Shown: piece after piece, positions 52,297-61,087 of the stretch | Layout of the letters: every line of letters begins with the position of its first letter | Position numbering within the stretch: position 1 is the first letter of the stretch | From: Williamsia deligens | GTDB lineage: Bacteria > Actinomycetota > Actinomycetes > Mycobacteriales > Mycobacteriaceae | Direction of reading: 5' to 3' | Assembly: GCF_024171765.1 (NCBI RefSeq) | Contig: NZ_JAMTCI010000001.1 | Span: 1,589,137-1,653,136, forward strand | Length of the DNA stretch: 64,000 bases | Notes under the pieces: model-generated | Told to the model about the DNA's origin: nothing | What the model saw: the letters and a program-made list of their open reading frames with translations, nothing else | Databases searched by the model: none | Made by a program: the position numbers and the translations under genes

Positions 52297-53517
52297 GGTG
52301 CGAATCCGCAGGATGATGGTGGTGGCGAGCGCGACGGCCACCACCATCAGCACGCCGACGTAACCGACGACGCCGACCCACCCCAGCGCGCTGAACGCGA
52401 TACCGCCCAGGGCGCCGACCACCGAGCTGCCCAGGTAGTACCCGAAGAGGTACAGCGAGGACGCCTCGGCGCGGTGCCCCTGAGCCCGGACACCGACCCA
52501 CCCGCTCGCCGTCGAATGCGCGCCGAAGAACCCGCCGGTGAACAGCAGGATGCCCAGCAGGGTCGACGGGAGCCAGTCCGGGATCGTGACGACGAGCCCC
52601 ACCGCCATCACGGCGATGGACACGGCGAGCACGACGCCGCGGCCGACGCGGTCGGACATGCGGCCCGCCCACGTCGACGAGAACGTCCCGGCGAGATACA
52701 TCAGGAACACGACGCCGACGAGGCTCTGCGGCAACGAGAACGGCGCGTCGAGCAATCGGAACGACAGGTAGTTGTAGACGGTGACGAACCCACCCATGAG
52801 CAGGAACGCGAGTCCGAACAAGGCCAGCAGCGGCACATCGCGCAGGTGACCGGCGAGGTTGCCGAGCACCGCCCGCACCGCGATGGGCTGCGGCTCGAAG
52901 TTCTGCGAGGCAGGCACCAGCCGGATGAACACGACCGCGAACGCCAGCGAGACCAGGCAGGCGATCTCGAGCGCCCACTGCCAGCTGACGACGTCCGCGG
53001 CCAGCCCCGGCACGAGGCGTCCGGTGAGGCCGCCGATGGTGGTGCCGGAGACGTAGTAGCCCATCGCCTTGCCGAGCGATGCGCCGTCGATCTCCTCGGC
53101 GAGGTACGCCATCGCGACGGCTGGAACGCCGGCGCAGAGGATCCCGACGACCGCGCGGCCGATGAGCAACGTCTCGATGCTGGGCGCCCACGGGAGCAGC
53201 AGACCCAGCATCGACGCCGCCACCGCGGAGACGACCATGACCTTGATCCGGCCGAAACGCTCCGACAGGACGCTCACCGGGATGATCGCGAGGGCCAGGA
53301 AGCCGGTCGTCAGCGAGACGGTGAGGGCCGAGGTGGTCGGCGAGACCCCGAAGTGCTCCGAGAACACGGGCAGCATGGCCTGCACGTGGTACATCGCCAT
53401 GAACGCGGCCATCCCCGCCGCGAACATCGCGACGGTCGCGTTACGGAACTGGCGAGACCCGGCGACATGACCGGTGGCGGCGGGTGCAGCTGCGGTGCTC
53501 GCGGTGGTCATCGTCAT
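52273..53517 (-). CDS. MFS transporter, DHA1-type exporter
   Basis: The 414-aa product has twelve predicted helices and the MFS loop motif SVLSERFGRIKVMVV between helices 2 and 3, with a second copy MSDRVGRGVVL in the second half. It resembles the YnfM/Bcr-like efflux group. The N-terminus MTMTTASTAAAPAATGHVAG is cytoplasmic. A divergent LysR gene 82 bp away is its likely regulator. Substrate unknown. Confidence 0.88.
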   Translation of the reverse strand: MTMTTASTAAAPAATGHVAGSRQFRNATVAMFAAGMAAFMAMYHVQAMLPVFSEHFGVSPTTSALTVSLTTGFLALAIIPVSVLSERFGRIKVMVVSAVAASMLGLLLPWAPSIETLLIGRAVVGILCAGVPAVAMAYLAEEIDGASLGKAMGYYVSGTTIGGLTGRLVPGLAADVVSWQWALEIACLVSLAFAVVFIRLVPASQNFEPQPIAVRAVLGNLAGHLRDVPLLALFGLAFLLMGGFVTVYNYLSFRLLDAPFSLPQSLVGVVFLMYLAGTFSSTWAGRMSDRVGRGVVLAVSIAVMAVGLVVTIPDWLPSTLLGILLFTGGFFGAHSTASGWVGVRAQGHRAEASSLYLFGYYLGSSVVGALGGIAFSALGWVGVVGYVGVLMVVAVALATTIILRIRTSPVESVR

Positions 53518-53599
53518 GACAACAACGATGGCCTCGATCCGTTCCTGACAGAAATGAATCTTTGGCGCACCGCTGATGCTCTCAGCGCATAATCGCAGC

Positions 53600-54481
53600 A
53601 TGCGATCGGAGATGGACTGGTTCGTCGAACTCGCGGAGATGGAGAACGTGTCGGCCGCGGCCGACGAGCTGCACCTGTCGCAGCCGACGCTGTCGCGCAT
53701 GCTGGGGCGGCTCGAACGCGACCTGGACACCACACTGTTCGACCGCACCGGTCGTCGACTGTCGCTGAACGACCGCGGGCGGGTCTACCTCCATCACTGC
53801 CGCCGGGCGCGCGCCGAGATGGACGCCGCGCGAGCCGCGATCCGCGACCTCGTCGACCCGGTGGAGGGCACCGTCCGGCTGGCGTTCCTCCACTCGTTCG
53901 GCGTGCGGCTCGTCCCGGAACTGATCGTCGGGTTCCGTCACGAAGCGCGCGTCTCGTTCACGCTGTTCCAGGACGCCGCGGAGGTGGTGGCCGACAGGGT
54001 CCGCTCCGACGACGCCGACCTCGCCATCGTCTCGCCCCGTCCCACTGGGACCGATCTGGTGTGGGCGCCGCTCATGACGCAGCGGCTCGGGCTGGCGGTG
54101 CCGACCGACCACCACCTCGCCGACCGGGCCGAGATCGCCCTGGCGGAGGTGGCGTCGGAGCCGTTCGTGGCGATGAGCGCCGGGTTCGGGATGCGGCGCA
54201 TCCTCGACGATCTCTGCGCCGCGGAGGACGTCCGCCCCGACATCACCTTCGAGACGACCGAACTGGGCACCATCGCCGGGCTTGTCGGGGCCGGGCTCGG
54301 GGTGTCGGTGATGCCGATCGAGGAGTACGGACCGCTCGCACCCGAGGTGGCGCTGATCCCGTTGGCCGGCGCGCAGACCACCCGGGAGATCGTGCTGGTG
54401 TGGCGACGCGACCGCCCACTCGTGGGTGCCGCGTCGCGGTTCCGCGACTTCGTGGTGCAGCGGGGAGGAACATCGACCTGA
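53600..54481 (+). CDS. LysR-family transcriptional regulator
   Basis: The 293-aa product starts MRSEMDWFVELAEMENVSAA and has the LysR winged helix (ADELHLSQPTLSRMLGRLER, about 21-40) and a periplasmic-binding-like effector domain (about 90-290). An ATG 24 nt upstream would add eight residues, but the chosen one gives the usual family N-terminus. An inverted repeat CGCTGA-TGCTC-TCAGCG (53571-53587) in the shared promoter is a candidate LysR site controlling the divergent MFS gene. Confidence 0.9.
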   Translation: MRSEMDWFVELAEMENVSAAADELHLSQPTLSRMLGRLERDLDTTLFDRTGRRLSLNDRGRVYLHHCRRARAEMDAARAAIRDLVDPVEGTVRLAFLHSFGVRLVPELIVGFRHEARVSFTLFQDAAEVVADRVRSDDADLAIVSPRPTGTDLVWAPLMTQRLGLAVPTDHHLADRAEIALAEVASEPFVAMSAGFGMRRILDDLCAAEDVRPDITFETTELGTIAGLVGAGLGVSVMPIEEYGPLAPEVALIPLAGAQTTREIVLVWRRDRPLVGAASRFRDFVVQRGGTST

Positions 54482-55380
54482 TGGACGTTTATCGCACACC
54501 CGACGATCGCTTCGCCGATCTCCCCGGATGGGACTTCCCGCCGCAGTACCTGGAGGTCGACGGACTGCGCATCCACCACATCGACGTCCCCGCGGACGGG
54601 CCGGAGACGGGCGGACCGATCGTCCTGTTCCACGGCGAACCGACATGGTCGTACCTGTACCGCAGGATGATCCGGCCGCTCGCCGCGGCCGGGCGGCGCG
54701 TGATCGCCTACGACCACGCAGGGTTCGGGCGATCGGACAAGCCGACCGACCGGGACTGGTACACCTTCGACCGTCACTCCGCGATCGCCGACGCGGTGCT
54801 CGATCGCCTCGACGTCGACGACGCCACCGTTGTGGTCCAGGACTTGGGCGGACCGATCGGCTTGCGATGGGCCACCGAACATCCCGATCGCGTCGCGAAC
54901 CTCGTGATCATGAACACCGGCCTGTTCAGTGGTCGCGTCAGCCGGGGGTTCCTGGCCTGGCGCGACTTCGCGACGAAGAACCCCGACCTGCCCGTCGGGC
55001 AGATCATCCAGGGCGCCACCGTGACCGACGTGCCCGCCGAGGTGGTCGCGGCCTACGACGCCCCGTTCCCGACCGTCGAGTCGAAAGCAGGTGCGGCCCA
55101 GTTCCCGTTGCTCGTCCCCGTCGACGCCGCGGATCCCGGTGCGGACGTGCTGCGCACGGTCGGAGAGGCGCTGTCCCGATGGGACAAGCCGGTGTTGATC
55201 GCCTTCTCCGACAGCGATCCCGTCTTCCCGCACCCGAAGTCCGGCCAGGTGTTCACCGACCTCATCCCGACGGCGGGAGAACAGGTCACCATCGCCGGCG
55301 CGGCCCACTTCCTGCAAGAGGACAAGGGTGAGGAGATCGCGGCGCACATCGTCGAGTTCCTACGCAGCGCCGCGCATTGA
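54481..55380 (+). CDS. Haloalkane-dehalogenase-like alpha/beta hydrolase
   Basis: The 299-aa product resembles DhlA/DhmA-type haloalkane dehalogenases: HGEPTWSYLYRRM (oxyanion, about 51-63), nucleophile Asp121 in VVQDLGGPIGL, IAFSDSDPVF, and catalytic His in AAHFLQED. The residue after the nucleophile is Leu122, where known dehalogenases have a halide-binding Trp, so dehalogenase activity is doubtful. The ATG shares one base with the LysR stop (TGATG), so the regulator and enzyme are co-translated. Confidence 0.85.
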   Translation: MDVYRTPDDRFADLPGWDFPPQYLEVDGLRIHHIDVPADGPETGGPIVLFHGEPTWSYLYRRMIRPLAAAGRRVIAYDHAGFGRSDKPTDRDWYTFDRHSAIADAVLDRLDVDDATVVVQDLGGPIGLRWATEHPDRVANLVIMNTGLFSGRVSRGFLAWRDFATKNPDLPVGQIIQGATVTDVPAEVVAAYDAPFPTVESKAGAAQFPLLVPVDAADPGADVLRTVGEALSRWDKPVLIAFSDSDPVFPHPKSGQVFTDLIPTAGEQVTIAGAAHFLQEDKGEEIAAHIVEFLRSAAH

Positions 55381-55419
55381 CGCACCACGGTCCTGAGTCG
55401 GCTGCGGCGATGAGTGGGC

Positions 55420-56100
55420 TCAGTCGGACACCAACCCGTGGCGGTGCGCGAACGCGATGGCCTGACCGCGGTCGCGGAGGGAGAGCTTGGCGAAGACATT
55501 GTTGATGTGGGTCTTGACCGTGGACTCGCTGACGTAGAGCGCTTTGGCGATCTCGCGGTTGCTGGAGCCGTCAGCCATGTGCAACAGCACTTCTCGTTCG
55601 CGCACGGTGAGGGCGTCGAGCTCGGGACTCGATGCGGGAGTGGGTGACGACGCGGCCGAACGTGCCGCACCGGCCAGGAGTCGTTGTTGCACGGTGCGAT
55701 CGAGGACGGCCTGTCCTGCGGCGGCAGCGCGGATGGCGGCGGCGATCTCGTGGCGGTTCGCGTCCTTGGTGAGGTAACCGCGGGCGCCGGCGTCGAGTGC
55801 GCGGAAGATCGACTCGTCGTCGTCGAAGGTCGTCAGCACGACGACGGGGAGATCGGGCGAGGCCTCCAGCAGGATCCTGGTGGCCTCGGCGCCGTCCATC
55901 CCGGGCATGCGCAGGTCGGTCAGCACGACATCGGGTCGATGCTCGGCGACGAGGTCGACCAGTGCGGCACCGTCGGCGGCCGTCCCCACGACCGACAGGT
56001 CGGCGACGAGGTCGAGCATGGCGGCGAGGGCATCGCGGATGGTGGCCTGGTCGTCGGCGACGACGACCCGGATCGGCTGCGGCACAACACCGTCGCTCAT
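55420..56100 (-). CDS. NarL/LuxR-type response regulator
   Basis: The 226-aa product has a receiver domain (IRVVVADDQATIRDALAAML, phosphoacceptor Asp62 in VVLTDLRMPGMDG, Lys near LTKD) and a C-terminal LuxR helix-turn-helix (LTVREREVLLHMADGSSNRE, then VSESTVKTHINNVFAKL). The ATG at 56100 overlaps the sensor-kinase stop (ATGA). With the kinase it forms a complete two-component system whose target is probably the divergent membrane gene at 57462. Confidence 0.94.
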   Translation of the reverse strand: MSDGVVPQPIRVVVADDQATIRDALAAMLDLVADLSVVGTAADGAALVDLVAEHRPDVVLTDLRMPGMDGAEATRILLEASPDLPVVVLTTFDDDESIFRALDAGARGYLTKDANRHEIAAAIRAAAAGQAVLDRTVQQRLLAGAARSAASSPTPASSPELDALTVREREVLLHMADGSSNREIAKALYVSESTVKTHINNVFAKLSLRDRGQAIAFAHRHGLVSD

Positions 56101-57290
56101 CGGGGCACCTCGATCGTCATGGTCCACCCCGTGTCCGGATCGCCGTCGTGTCCCGGCCCGACGGACAGCTCGCCGCCTATCTCCGCGGCGCGCTCCCGCA
56201 TTCCGATCAATCCCATTCCCGACCCTCCGGTGAAGTGCTCCGTGCGCATAGCCCGACCGTTGACCACGCTCACGCGCAGTCTGTCCGACGTGAACTGCAG
56301 ATCGACGGTGATCGGCGCCCCCGCTGCGTGACGGCGTGCATTCGTGATCGCCTCGCCGACGATGCGAACGAGGTGCGCGGTGGCCTCGGGTGCGGGTTCC
56401 CACTGGTCACCGCGCGTCGACAGTGTCTCGTCGGGGCCGGTGACCAAGGCGCCGATCGAGGCGACGAGGCCGCGCGATTCCTCGCGCAGCGCGTACACCG
56501 CGCGGCGAGCCTCCACGAGGCCGTCGGCGACCATGCCCTGCGCCGTCTTCACGGCTTGGCGTCCATCGTCGGCCCGTCCGTCCTCGAGGAGAGCATCGGC
56601 GAGGTTCAGTTGCATGTTCACCCCGGACAGGGAGTGGGCGAGGACGTCGTGGATCTCGCGGGCGACCCGTGCGCGTTCGGCGAGGACCTGTGCGCGACTC
56701 TCCGATGCGACGGCACGATCCGTCTGCTCGACCTTCTCGCGGGCCAGGCGCATCGCCTCACTGCGGTCGCGTCGCGTCATCCCGATCAGCACGGCGAGGC
56801 CGACCAGCAACGGGTAGTACGAGGTGCCGTCGAACCTGATGGCCGTGGCGACGAATGCCGTGCCCGAGGTGACGGTGGCGATCATGATCGCGGGCACGGT
56901 GGAGAACCGGAATCCGGCGGTGCCGGCGATGATGGGCGCGAAGGCGGTGGCCGCGCTGGTCGGGTCGAACCCGAAGAGCAGGCCGGCGACGGTTCCGGCG
57001 GCCAGCGTGGCGACGAAGCGAGTCCGCACAGCCAAGGTCGCAGGATCGAGGAGTCGCAACGACATCCCGCACGTGCCGAGGACCATCAGGATCAACCCGT
57101 AGAGCCCGGTGCCGGAGAACCCGAGCGGTGTGACCGTGAACCACGCCCACACCACGACGGCCAGATTGATCAGCGGCATCAGCCGGATCATCGTCGTGTC
57201 CGCCAGGCCCGACCCGACGTAGCCCTCGGTCCCGACGAACCCGGCCGACGGCACCGGCGGCGACAGGTGCGAGAGCTTCGGGACGCGCAT
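56097..57290 (-). CDS. Sensor histidine kinase, NarL-type (HisKA_3)
   Basis: The 397-aa product has about five membrane helices (residues about 35-175), a linker coiled coil, and a HisKA_3 dimerisation domain with His214 in VAREIHDVLAHSLSGVN, then a HATPase_c domain (IVGEAITNARRHAAG N-box, GSGMGLIGMRERA G-box). The ATG at 57290 opens a 171-bp divergent gap containing a palindrome cluster likely bound by the partner regulator. The signal is unknown. Confidence 0.93.
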   Translation of the reverse strand: MRVPKLSHLSPPVPSAGFVGTEGYVGSGLADTTMIRLMPLINLAVVVWAWFTVTPLGFSGTGLYGLILMVLGTCGMSLRLLDPATLAVRTRFVATLAAGTVAGLLFGFDPTSAATAFAPIIAGTAGFRFSTVPAIMIATVTSGTAFVATAIRFDGTSYYPLLVGLAVLIGMTRRDRSEAMRLAREKVEQTDRAVASESRAQVLAERARVAREIHDVLAHSLSGVNMQLNLADALLEDGRADDGRQAVKTAQGMVADGLVEARRAVYALREESRGLVASIGALVTGPDETLSTRGDQWEPAPEATAHLVRIVGEAITNARRHAAGAPITVDLQFTSDRLRVSVVNGRAMRTEHFTGGSGMGLIGMRERAAEIGGELSVGPGHDGDPDTGWTMTIEVPR

Positions 57291-57326
57291 GGGTGATCAC
57301 GATGCCACCGTCGTCGAAGCTGCGCG

Positions 57327-57378
57327 TCCACCCGCGGGTGGAGACATTTGTCCACCCGTCACTCGACTCGCGGGTCGA
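57327..57378. promoter_or_regulatory. Palindrome cluster in two-component-system divergent promoter
   Basis: TCCACCCG-CGGGTGGA (57327-57342) is a perfect 16-bp palindrome. The half-site TCCACCCG recurs at 57351-57358, and a near-inverse CGGGTCGA lies at 57371-57378. These probably bind the response regulator to control its own operon and the divergent membrane gene. Confidence 0.6.
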
Positions 57379-57461
57379 TCCGCCGTCGCGATCGCCGCAG
57401 CAGAGTTGATCTCGAGCGACACCGGTCGCGTCGGACACCTCGAGAACCCCAGGAGAACACC

Positions 57462-58013
57462 ATGTCGGACCTCAGCCAGGCAGTCGAGATCAGCGGCGGC
57501 ATCTTCACCATGATGATGGCGACCCAGTACGGCACCAGGCATTTCGGCCTGCACAAGATCGCCATGCCCGTGCTCGCGGTGGCCGGCTTCGGCTACGCCT
57601 ATCTCAAGGACGCACCGACCGACCACAACTCGATCGTCCTGTACCTCGTGGCGGCGGCGATCGGCGCGGTGTTCGCCCTCGTGGCCCACGCCTCGACCGC
57701 GATGTGGGCCGACCGTGCGACCGGAAAGGTCATGACCCGCTGCGGGATCGCCTTCCTCGGGGTGTGGCTCGTCGCGATGGTCGCACGCATCGGATTCGTG
57801 TGGGCCGTCTCCGACGTCGCCTCGTTCCGTACCTGGGTCGGTGAGCACATGATGTCGCTGCATCTCTCCGCCGACGCCATCGCACCGTTCTTCGTCATCT
57901 GGGCCCTGGTGATGGTCGTCGGCCGGGTCGTCGCCCTGTCCGCCCGTGCCGCCCGGCTGCGCACCGAGTTCCGCGCCGAGTCCGCCACGCACGAGCTCGC
58001 GCTCGCCCGCTGA
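57462..58013 (+). CDS. Membrane protein, likely target of adjacent two-component system
   Basis: The 183-aa product starts MSDLSQAVEISGGIFTMMMA after AGGAGAAC and has four or five membrane helices (including IVLYLVAAAIGAVFALVAHA and FLGVWLVAMVARIGFVWAV). A His-rich patch near AHAST and charged C-terminus HELALAR are visible. No family recognised. Divergence from the sensor kinase across a palindrome cluster suggests regulation by that system. Confidence 0.7.
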   Translation: MSDLSQAVEISGGIFTMMMATQYGTRHFGLHKIAMPVLAVAGFGYAYLKDAPTDHNSIVLYLVAAAIGAVFALVAHASTAMWADRATGKVMTRCGIAFLGVWLVAMVARIGFVWAVSDVASFRTWVGEHMMSLHLSADAIAPFFVIWALVMVVGRVVALSARAARLRTEFRAESATHELALAR

Positions 58014-58031
58014 TCGACTGTGAGCGAGGGG

Positions 58032-59105
58032 TCAGTGCGACCCTGTGACGCGGCGGGCCGCATCGAGCTGATCGGTGATGAAGCCCGCCGCGGCGCGCGT
58101 CGCACGCCCGGCCTCCGGGGCGAGCATGGGGAACAGCTGGAAGACGTGGGTCTGATCGGGCCAGATCTGCAGATCGCTGCGACCGCCGGCGGCGCTCAGA
58201 CGGGAGTGGATGTCCCGGGCGTCGTCGGCCATCACCTCCAGGCTGCCGGCCTGGATCAGGGTCGGGGGCAGCTCCATGTCCGCGGTGAGCTCGGGGATCA
58301 GCCGGGGGTCGTTGCGTTCGACGTCACCGAGGTAGAGCCCGAGGACGTGCGCGCCGAGGCGGGCGTCGATGAGCGGATCCCGATGGCCGCCACGCTGACG
58401 GGCCAGGGCGAGCGAGAACGTCGGGTCCGACAGCGGCGAGAACAGCGTCATGGCTCGCGGCTGCGGTGTGCCGGTGCGGTGGTTGTGGGCGATCAGGTCG
58501 ATCGCGAGGTGTCCGCCCGCCGAGTCGCCCGCGACGATGATCTGGTTCGCGGAGTACCCGCGGTCCAACAGCCACTGATAGCCGGCGATGGCGTCGTCCC
58601 CTGCGGTGGGGAAGGTGTACTCCGGGCCGAGGCGGTAGTCGAGGGAGAACGCGGGCAGGCCGGTCAACGTCGACAGACGAGAGACGAACCCGCGATGGGT
58701 GCGCGGCGAACACACCGCGTAGCCGCTGCCGTGCAGGTAGTAGATGACGGTGCCGCTGGGGCCGACGTCCCGACCGCTGACCCACTCTCCACGCAGCCCG
58801 CGCTTGTGGTGGACGGGGGTGACCCGTGTGCCCCGGGGGACAGGGCTCAGGCGACAGATCGCCTGGTTCACGAGAGGGCGGGCCCGGCGGATCATCGCGG
58901 GCGAGGGGGTCAGAGCCAGACCGTCGGTGCTCAGACCCAGCGCGCGGAGCCCGAAACCCGAGGACATGACGGGCAGAGCCCGGCCGATCGACCCGTTGAC
59001 GGTGCGCGATCGTCGCGACCCGCGGGTGGGATGCCAGGGCATGTCGATGGTCTCGGCAGCGACGACCGTGGCCGATGTGTCTTCCGGATCGATGGTGAGA
59101 CTCAT
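58032..59105 (-). CDS. Alpha/beta hydrolase, HSL family (Lip-type esterase)
   Basis: The 357-aa product carries the HSL-type oxyanion motif in YYLHGSGYAVCSPRTHRG (HGSG instead of the commoner HGGG, a known mycobacterial variant), nucleophile Ser in VAGDSAGGHLAIDL, acidic residue near GSLEVMADDAR and catalytic His in WPDQTHVFQLF. It probably hydrolyses short acyl esters. The start MSLTIDPEDTSATVV at 59105 gives a soluble N-terminal helix region. It is divergent from an ABC-2 transporter operon. Confidence 0.87.
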   Translation of the reverse strand: MSLTIDPEDTSATVVAAETIDMPWHPTRGSRRSRTVNGSIGRALPVMSSGFGLRALGLSTDGLALTPSPAMIRRARPLVNQAICRLSPVPRGTRVTPVHHKRGLRGEWVSGRDVGPSGTVIYYLHGSGYAVCSPRTHRGFVSRLSTLTGLPAFSLDYRLGPEYTFPTAGDDAIAGYQWLLDRGYSANQIIVAGDSAGGHLAIDLIAHNHRTGTPQPRAMTLFSPLSDPTFSLALARQRGGHRDPLIDARLGAHVLGLYLGDVERNDPRLIPELTADMELPPTLIQAGSLEVMADDARDIHSRLSAAGGRSDLQIWPDQTHVFQLFPMLAPEAGRATRAAAGFITDQLDAARRVTGSH

Positions 59106-59342
59106 ACGTTCGCGACCTCCCGGCGCGTCGACCAGCTTGCGGTCGAACTGTGGACGTGGTGCGTCCGTACCTCGACGTAACCACGGTCACACACCTGCGA
59201 CGCCATGTCGACGCGGATCGATGACGATCTGTGATCCGGTAACGATCCGACAGGAGCATCCGTGCGGTACTGACATCTGTCACAACGAACCCGTGACATC
59301 CGGCGGGGGTGTGCAGGTCCACGACCCGCGAGTCTCATCGGT

Positions 59343-60284
59343 ATGACCATCCCCTTCGCGCTCGAGGCCCGGGCGCTCACCAGATCGTTCAGCACCCGCG
59401 GGTCCGGCAGCGTCCGGGCCGTCGACGGCGTCGACCTCGCCATCCGGCAGGGCGAGGTCGTCGCGTTCCTCGGTCCCAACGGGGCCGGCAAGACGACCAC
59501 GCTCGACATGGCCCTCGGCCTGACCAGGCCGGACTCCGGCTCGGTGCGCCTGTTCGGGATGTCCCCGGACGAGGCTGTCGCGGCCGGCCGGATCTCGGCC
59601 GTGCTGCAGAGCGGCGGTCTGCTGCCGGACTTCACGGTCGGCGAGACCGTCGCGATCATCGCCGCGACGCATCGCGGATCGACGTCCGTCGACGAGGTGA
59701 TGGCCCGTGCCGGCATCACCGAGATCGCCGGTCGGAAGGTGTCGAAGTGTTCCGGGGGTGAACAGCAGCGCCTGAAGTTCGCGCTGGCGCTCCTGCCGGA
59801 CCCCGACCTCATCGTGCTCGACGAGCCGACCGCCGGGATGGACGTCGAGTCGCGCCGGGCGTTCTGGGCGGCGATGCGTGACGACGCCGGCGCCGGACGG
59901 ACCGTGCTCTTCGCCACGCACTACCTCGAGGAGGCCGACGCCTTCGCCGACCGCATCGTGATGATCGCGGGCGGACGCGTCGTGGCCGACGGCACCACCG
60001 CGCAGATCCGGGCGCAGGCGTCCGGGCGGACCGTGTCCGCGGTCGTCGACCCGGCGTCCGTCGACTGGATCCGACAGAACGCACCCGGTGTCACCGCGGT
60101 GACGGTGCGCGGGGGACGCGTCGAGCTCGCCACCGACGACTCCGATGCGACCGCGCGATTTCTGTTCGCGCACAGCGACGCCCGCGACGTGGAGATCGTC
60201 GCCCACGACCTCGAGGACGCCTTCGTCGCGCTCACCTCGACAGCCTCCACGACGACCACCGCAGCCGAGGAGAACGCACGATGA
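59343..60284 (+). CDS. ABC-2-type transporter ATPase
   Basis: The 313-aa product has Walker A FLGPNGAGKTTTLDM (about 43-57), signature KCSGGEQQRLKFAL, Walker B LIVLDEPTAGMD and switch His in FATHYLEEAD. The C-terminal 80 residues form the usual regulatory tail of drug/antibiotic exporters. The last codons overlap the permease start (ATGA). With the downstream kinase and regulator it forms a BceAB/LiaFSR-like stress-export module. Confidence 0.92.
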   Translation: MTIPFALEARALTRSFSTRGSGSVRAVDGVDLAIRQGEVVAFLGPNGAGKTTTLDMALGLTRPDSGSVRLFGMSPDEAVAAGRISAVLQSGGLLPDFTVGETVAIIAATHRGSTSVDEVMARAGITEIAGRKVSKCSGGEQQRLKFALALLPDPDLIVLDEPTAGMDVESRRAFWAAMRDDAGAGRTVLFATHYLEEADAFADRIVMIAGGRVVADGTTAQIRAQASGRTVSAVVDPASVDWIRQNAPGVTAVTVRGGRVELATDDSDATARFLFAHSDARDVEIVAHDLEDAFVALTSTASTTTTAAEENAR

Positions 60285-61087
60285 CCACTGTGTCCACCAC
60301 CGCACCCCGGACGTCGTCCGCGGGGAATCTGCTCCGCGGCTTCTCCGGCACCTACGTCCGGTACGACCTCCGCCGCGTCCTGCGCAACCGTCGCGCCATG
60401 ATCTTCACCCTCGTCATGCCGACGGTCCTCTACCTCGTCTTCGGTGCGGCGCAGGACTTCGGCGGCGGGAGGATCGGACACGCCAACACCCAGGCCTACG
60501 TCATGGTCCACATGGCCGTCTACGGCGCGATCCTCGCGACCACCACCAACGCCGCGTCGGTGGCGTTGGAGCAGCAGGCCGGGTGGACGCGGACGCTGCG
60601 GCTCACGCGGTTGTCGCCTGCGGCGTACGTCGTGTCCAAAGCGGCCGTCGCCATGACGGTGGCCGCGCTCCCGTTGATCCTGTTGAGCGTCGTCGGCGTG
60701 GCCACCGGGGCGAGCGCACCCGTGCCCGTGTGGATCGGGTCGGTGATCCTCGGCTGGCTGGGGTCCGCGGTCTTCGCGGCGTTCGGCCTGGCCATGGGCA
60801 GCGGCCTGCGGTCGGAGGCGGCGATGCAGGCGTCGGGCGGCGTGCTCACCATCCTGGCGTTCGCGGGCAACGTGTTCGTGCCGCTGAAGGGAGCGATGCT
60901 GACGTTCTCGCAGTTCACGCCGATGTTCGGGGTGAACGCTCTCGCGAACCACCCGATCACCGACGGCGTGACGCCGTACGGCGACCACATCTCACTCTGG
61001 GTCGCGGTGGCCAACGTCGTCGTGTGGGGAGTGATCATGGCGGCCGCGGCCACCTACTTCTTCCGCCGGAGCACCGAGCGACTGTGA
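60281..61087 (+). CDS. ABC-2-type transporter permease
   Basis: The 268-aa product has six membrane helices and the ABC-2 pattern: cytoplasmic N-terminus, FTLVMPTVLYLVFG, then long helical middle (VAMTVAALPLILLSVVGVAT, GWLGSAVFAAFGLAMGSGL) and C-terminal YFFRRSTERL. It pairs with the ATPase as a half-sized exporter (dimer). It overlaps both neighbours by 4 nt. Substrate unknown. Confidence 0.91.
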   Translation: MTTVSTTAPRTSSAGNLLRGFSGTYVRYDLRRVLRNRRAMIFTLVMPTVLYLVFGAAQDFGGGRIGHANTQAYVMVHMAVYGAILATTTNAASVALEQQAGWTRTLRLTRLSPAAYVVSKAAVAMTVAALPLILLSVVGVATGASAPVPVWIGSVILGWLGSAVFAAFGLAMGSGLRSEAAMQASGGVLTILAFAGNVFVPLKGAMLTFSQFTPMFGVNALANHPITDGVTPYGDHISLWVAVANVVVWGVIMAAAATYFFRRSTERL

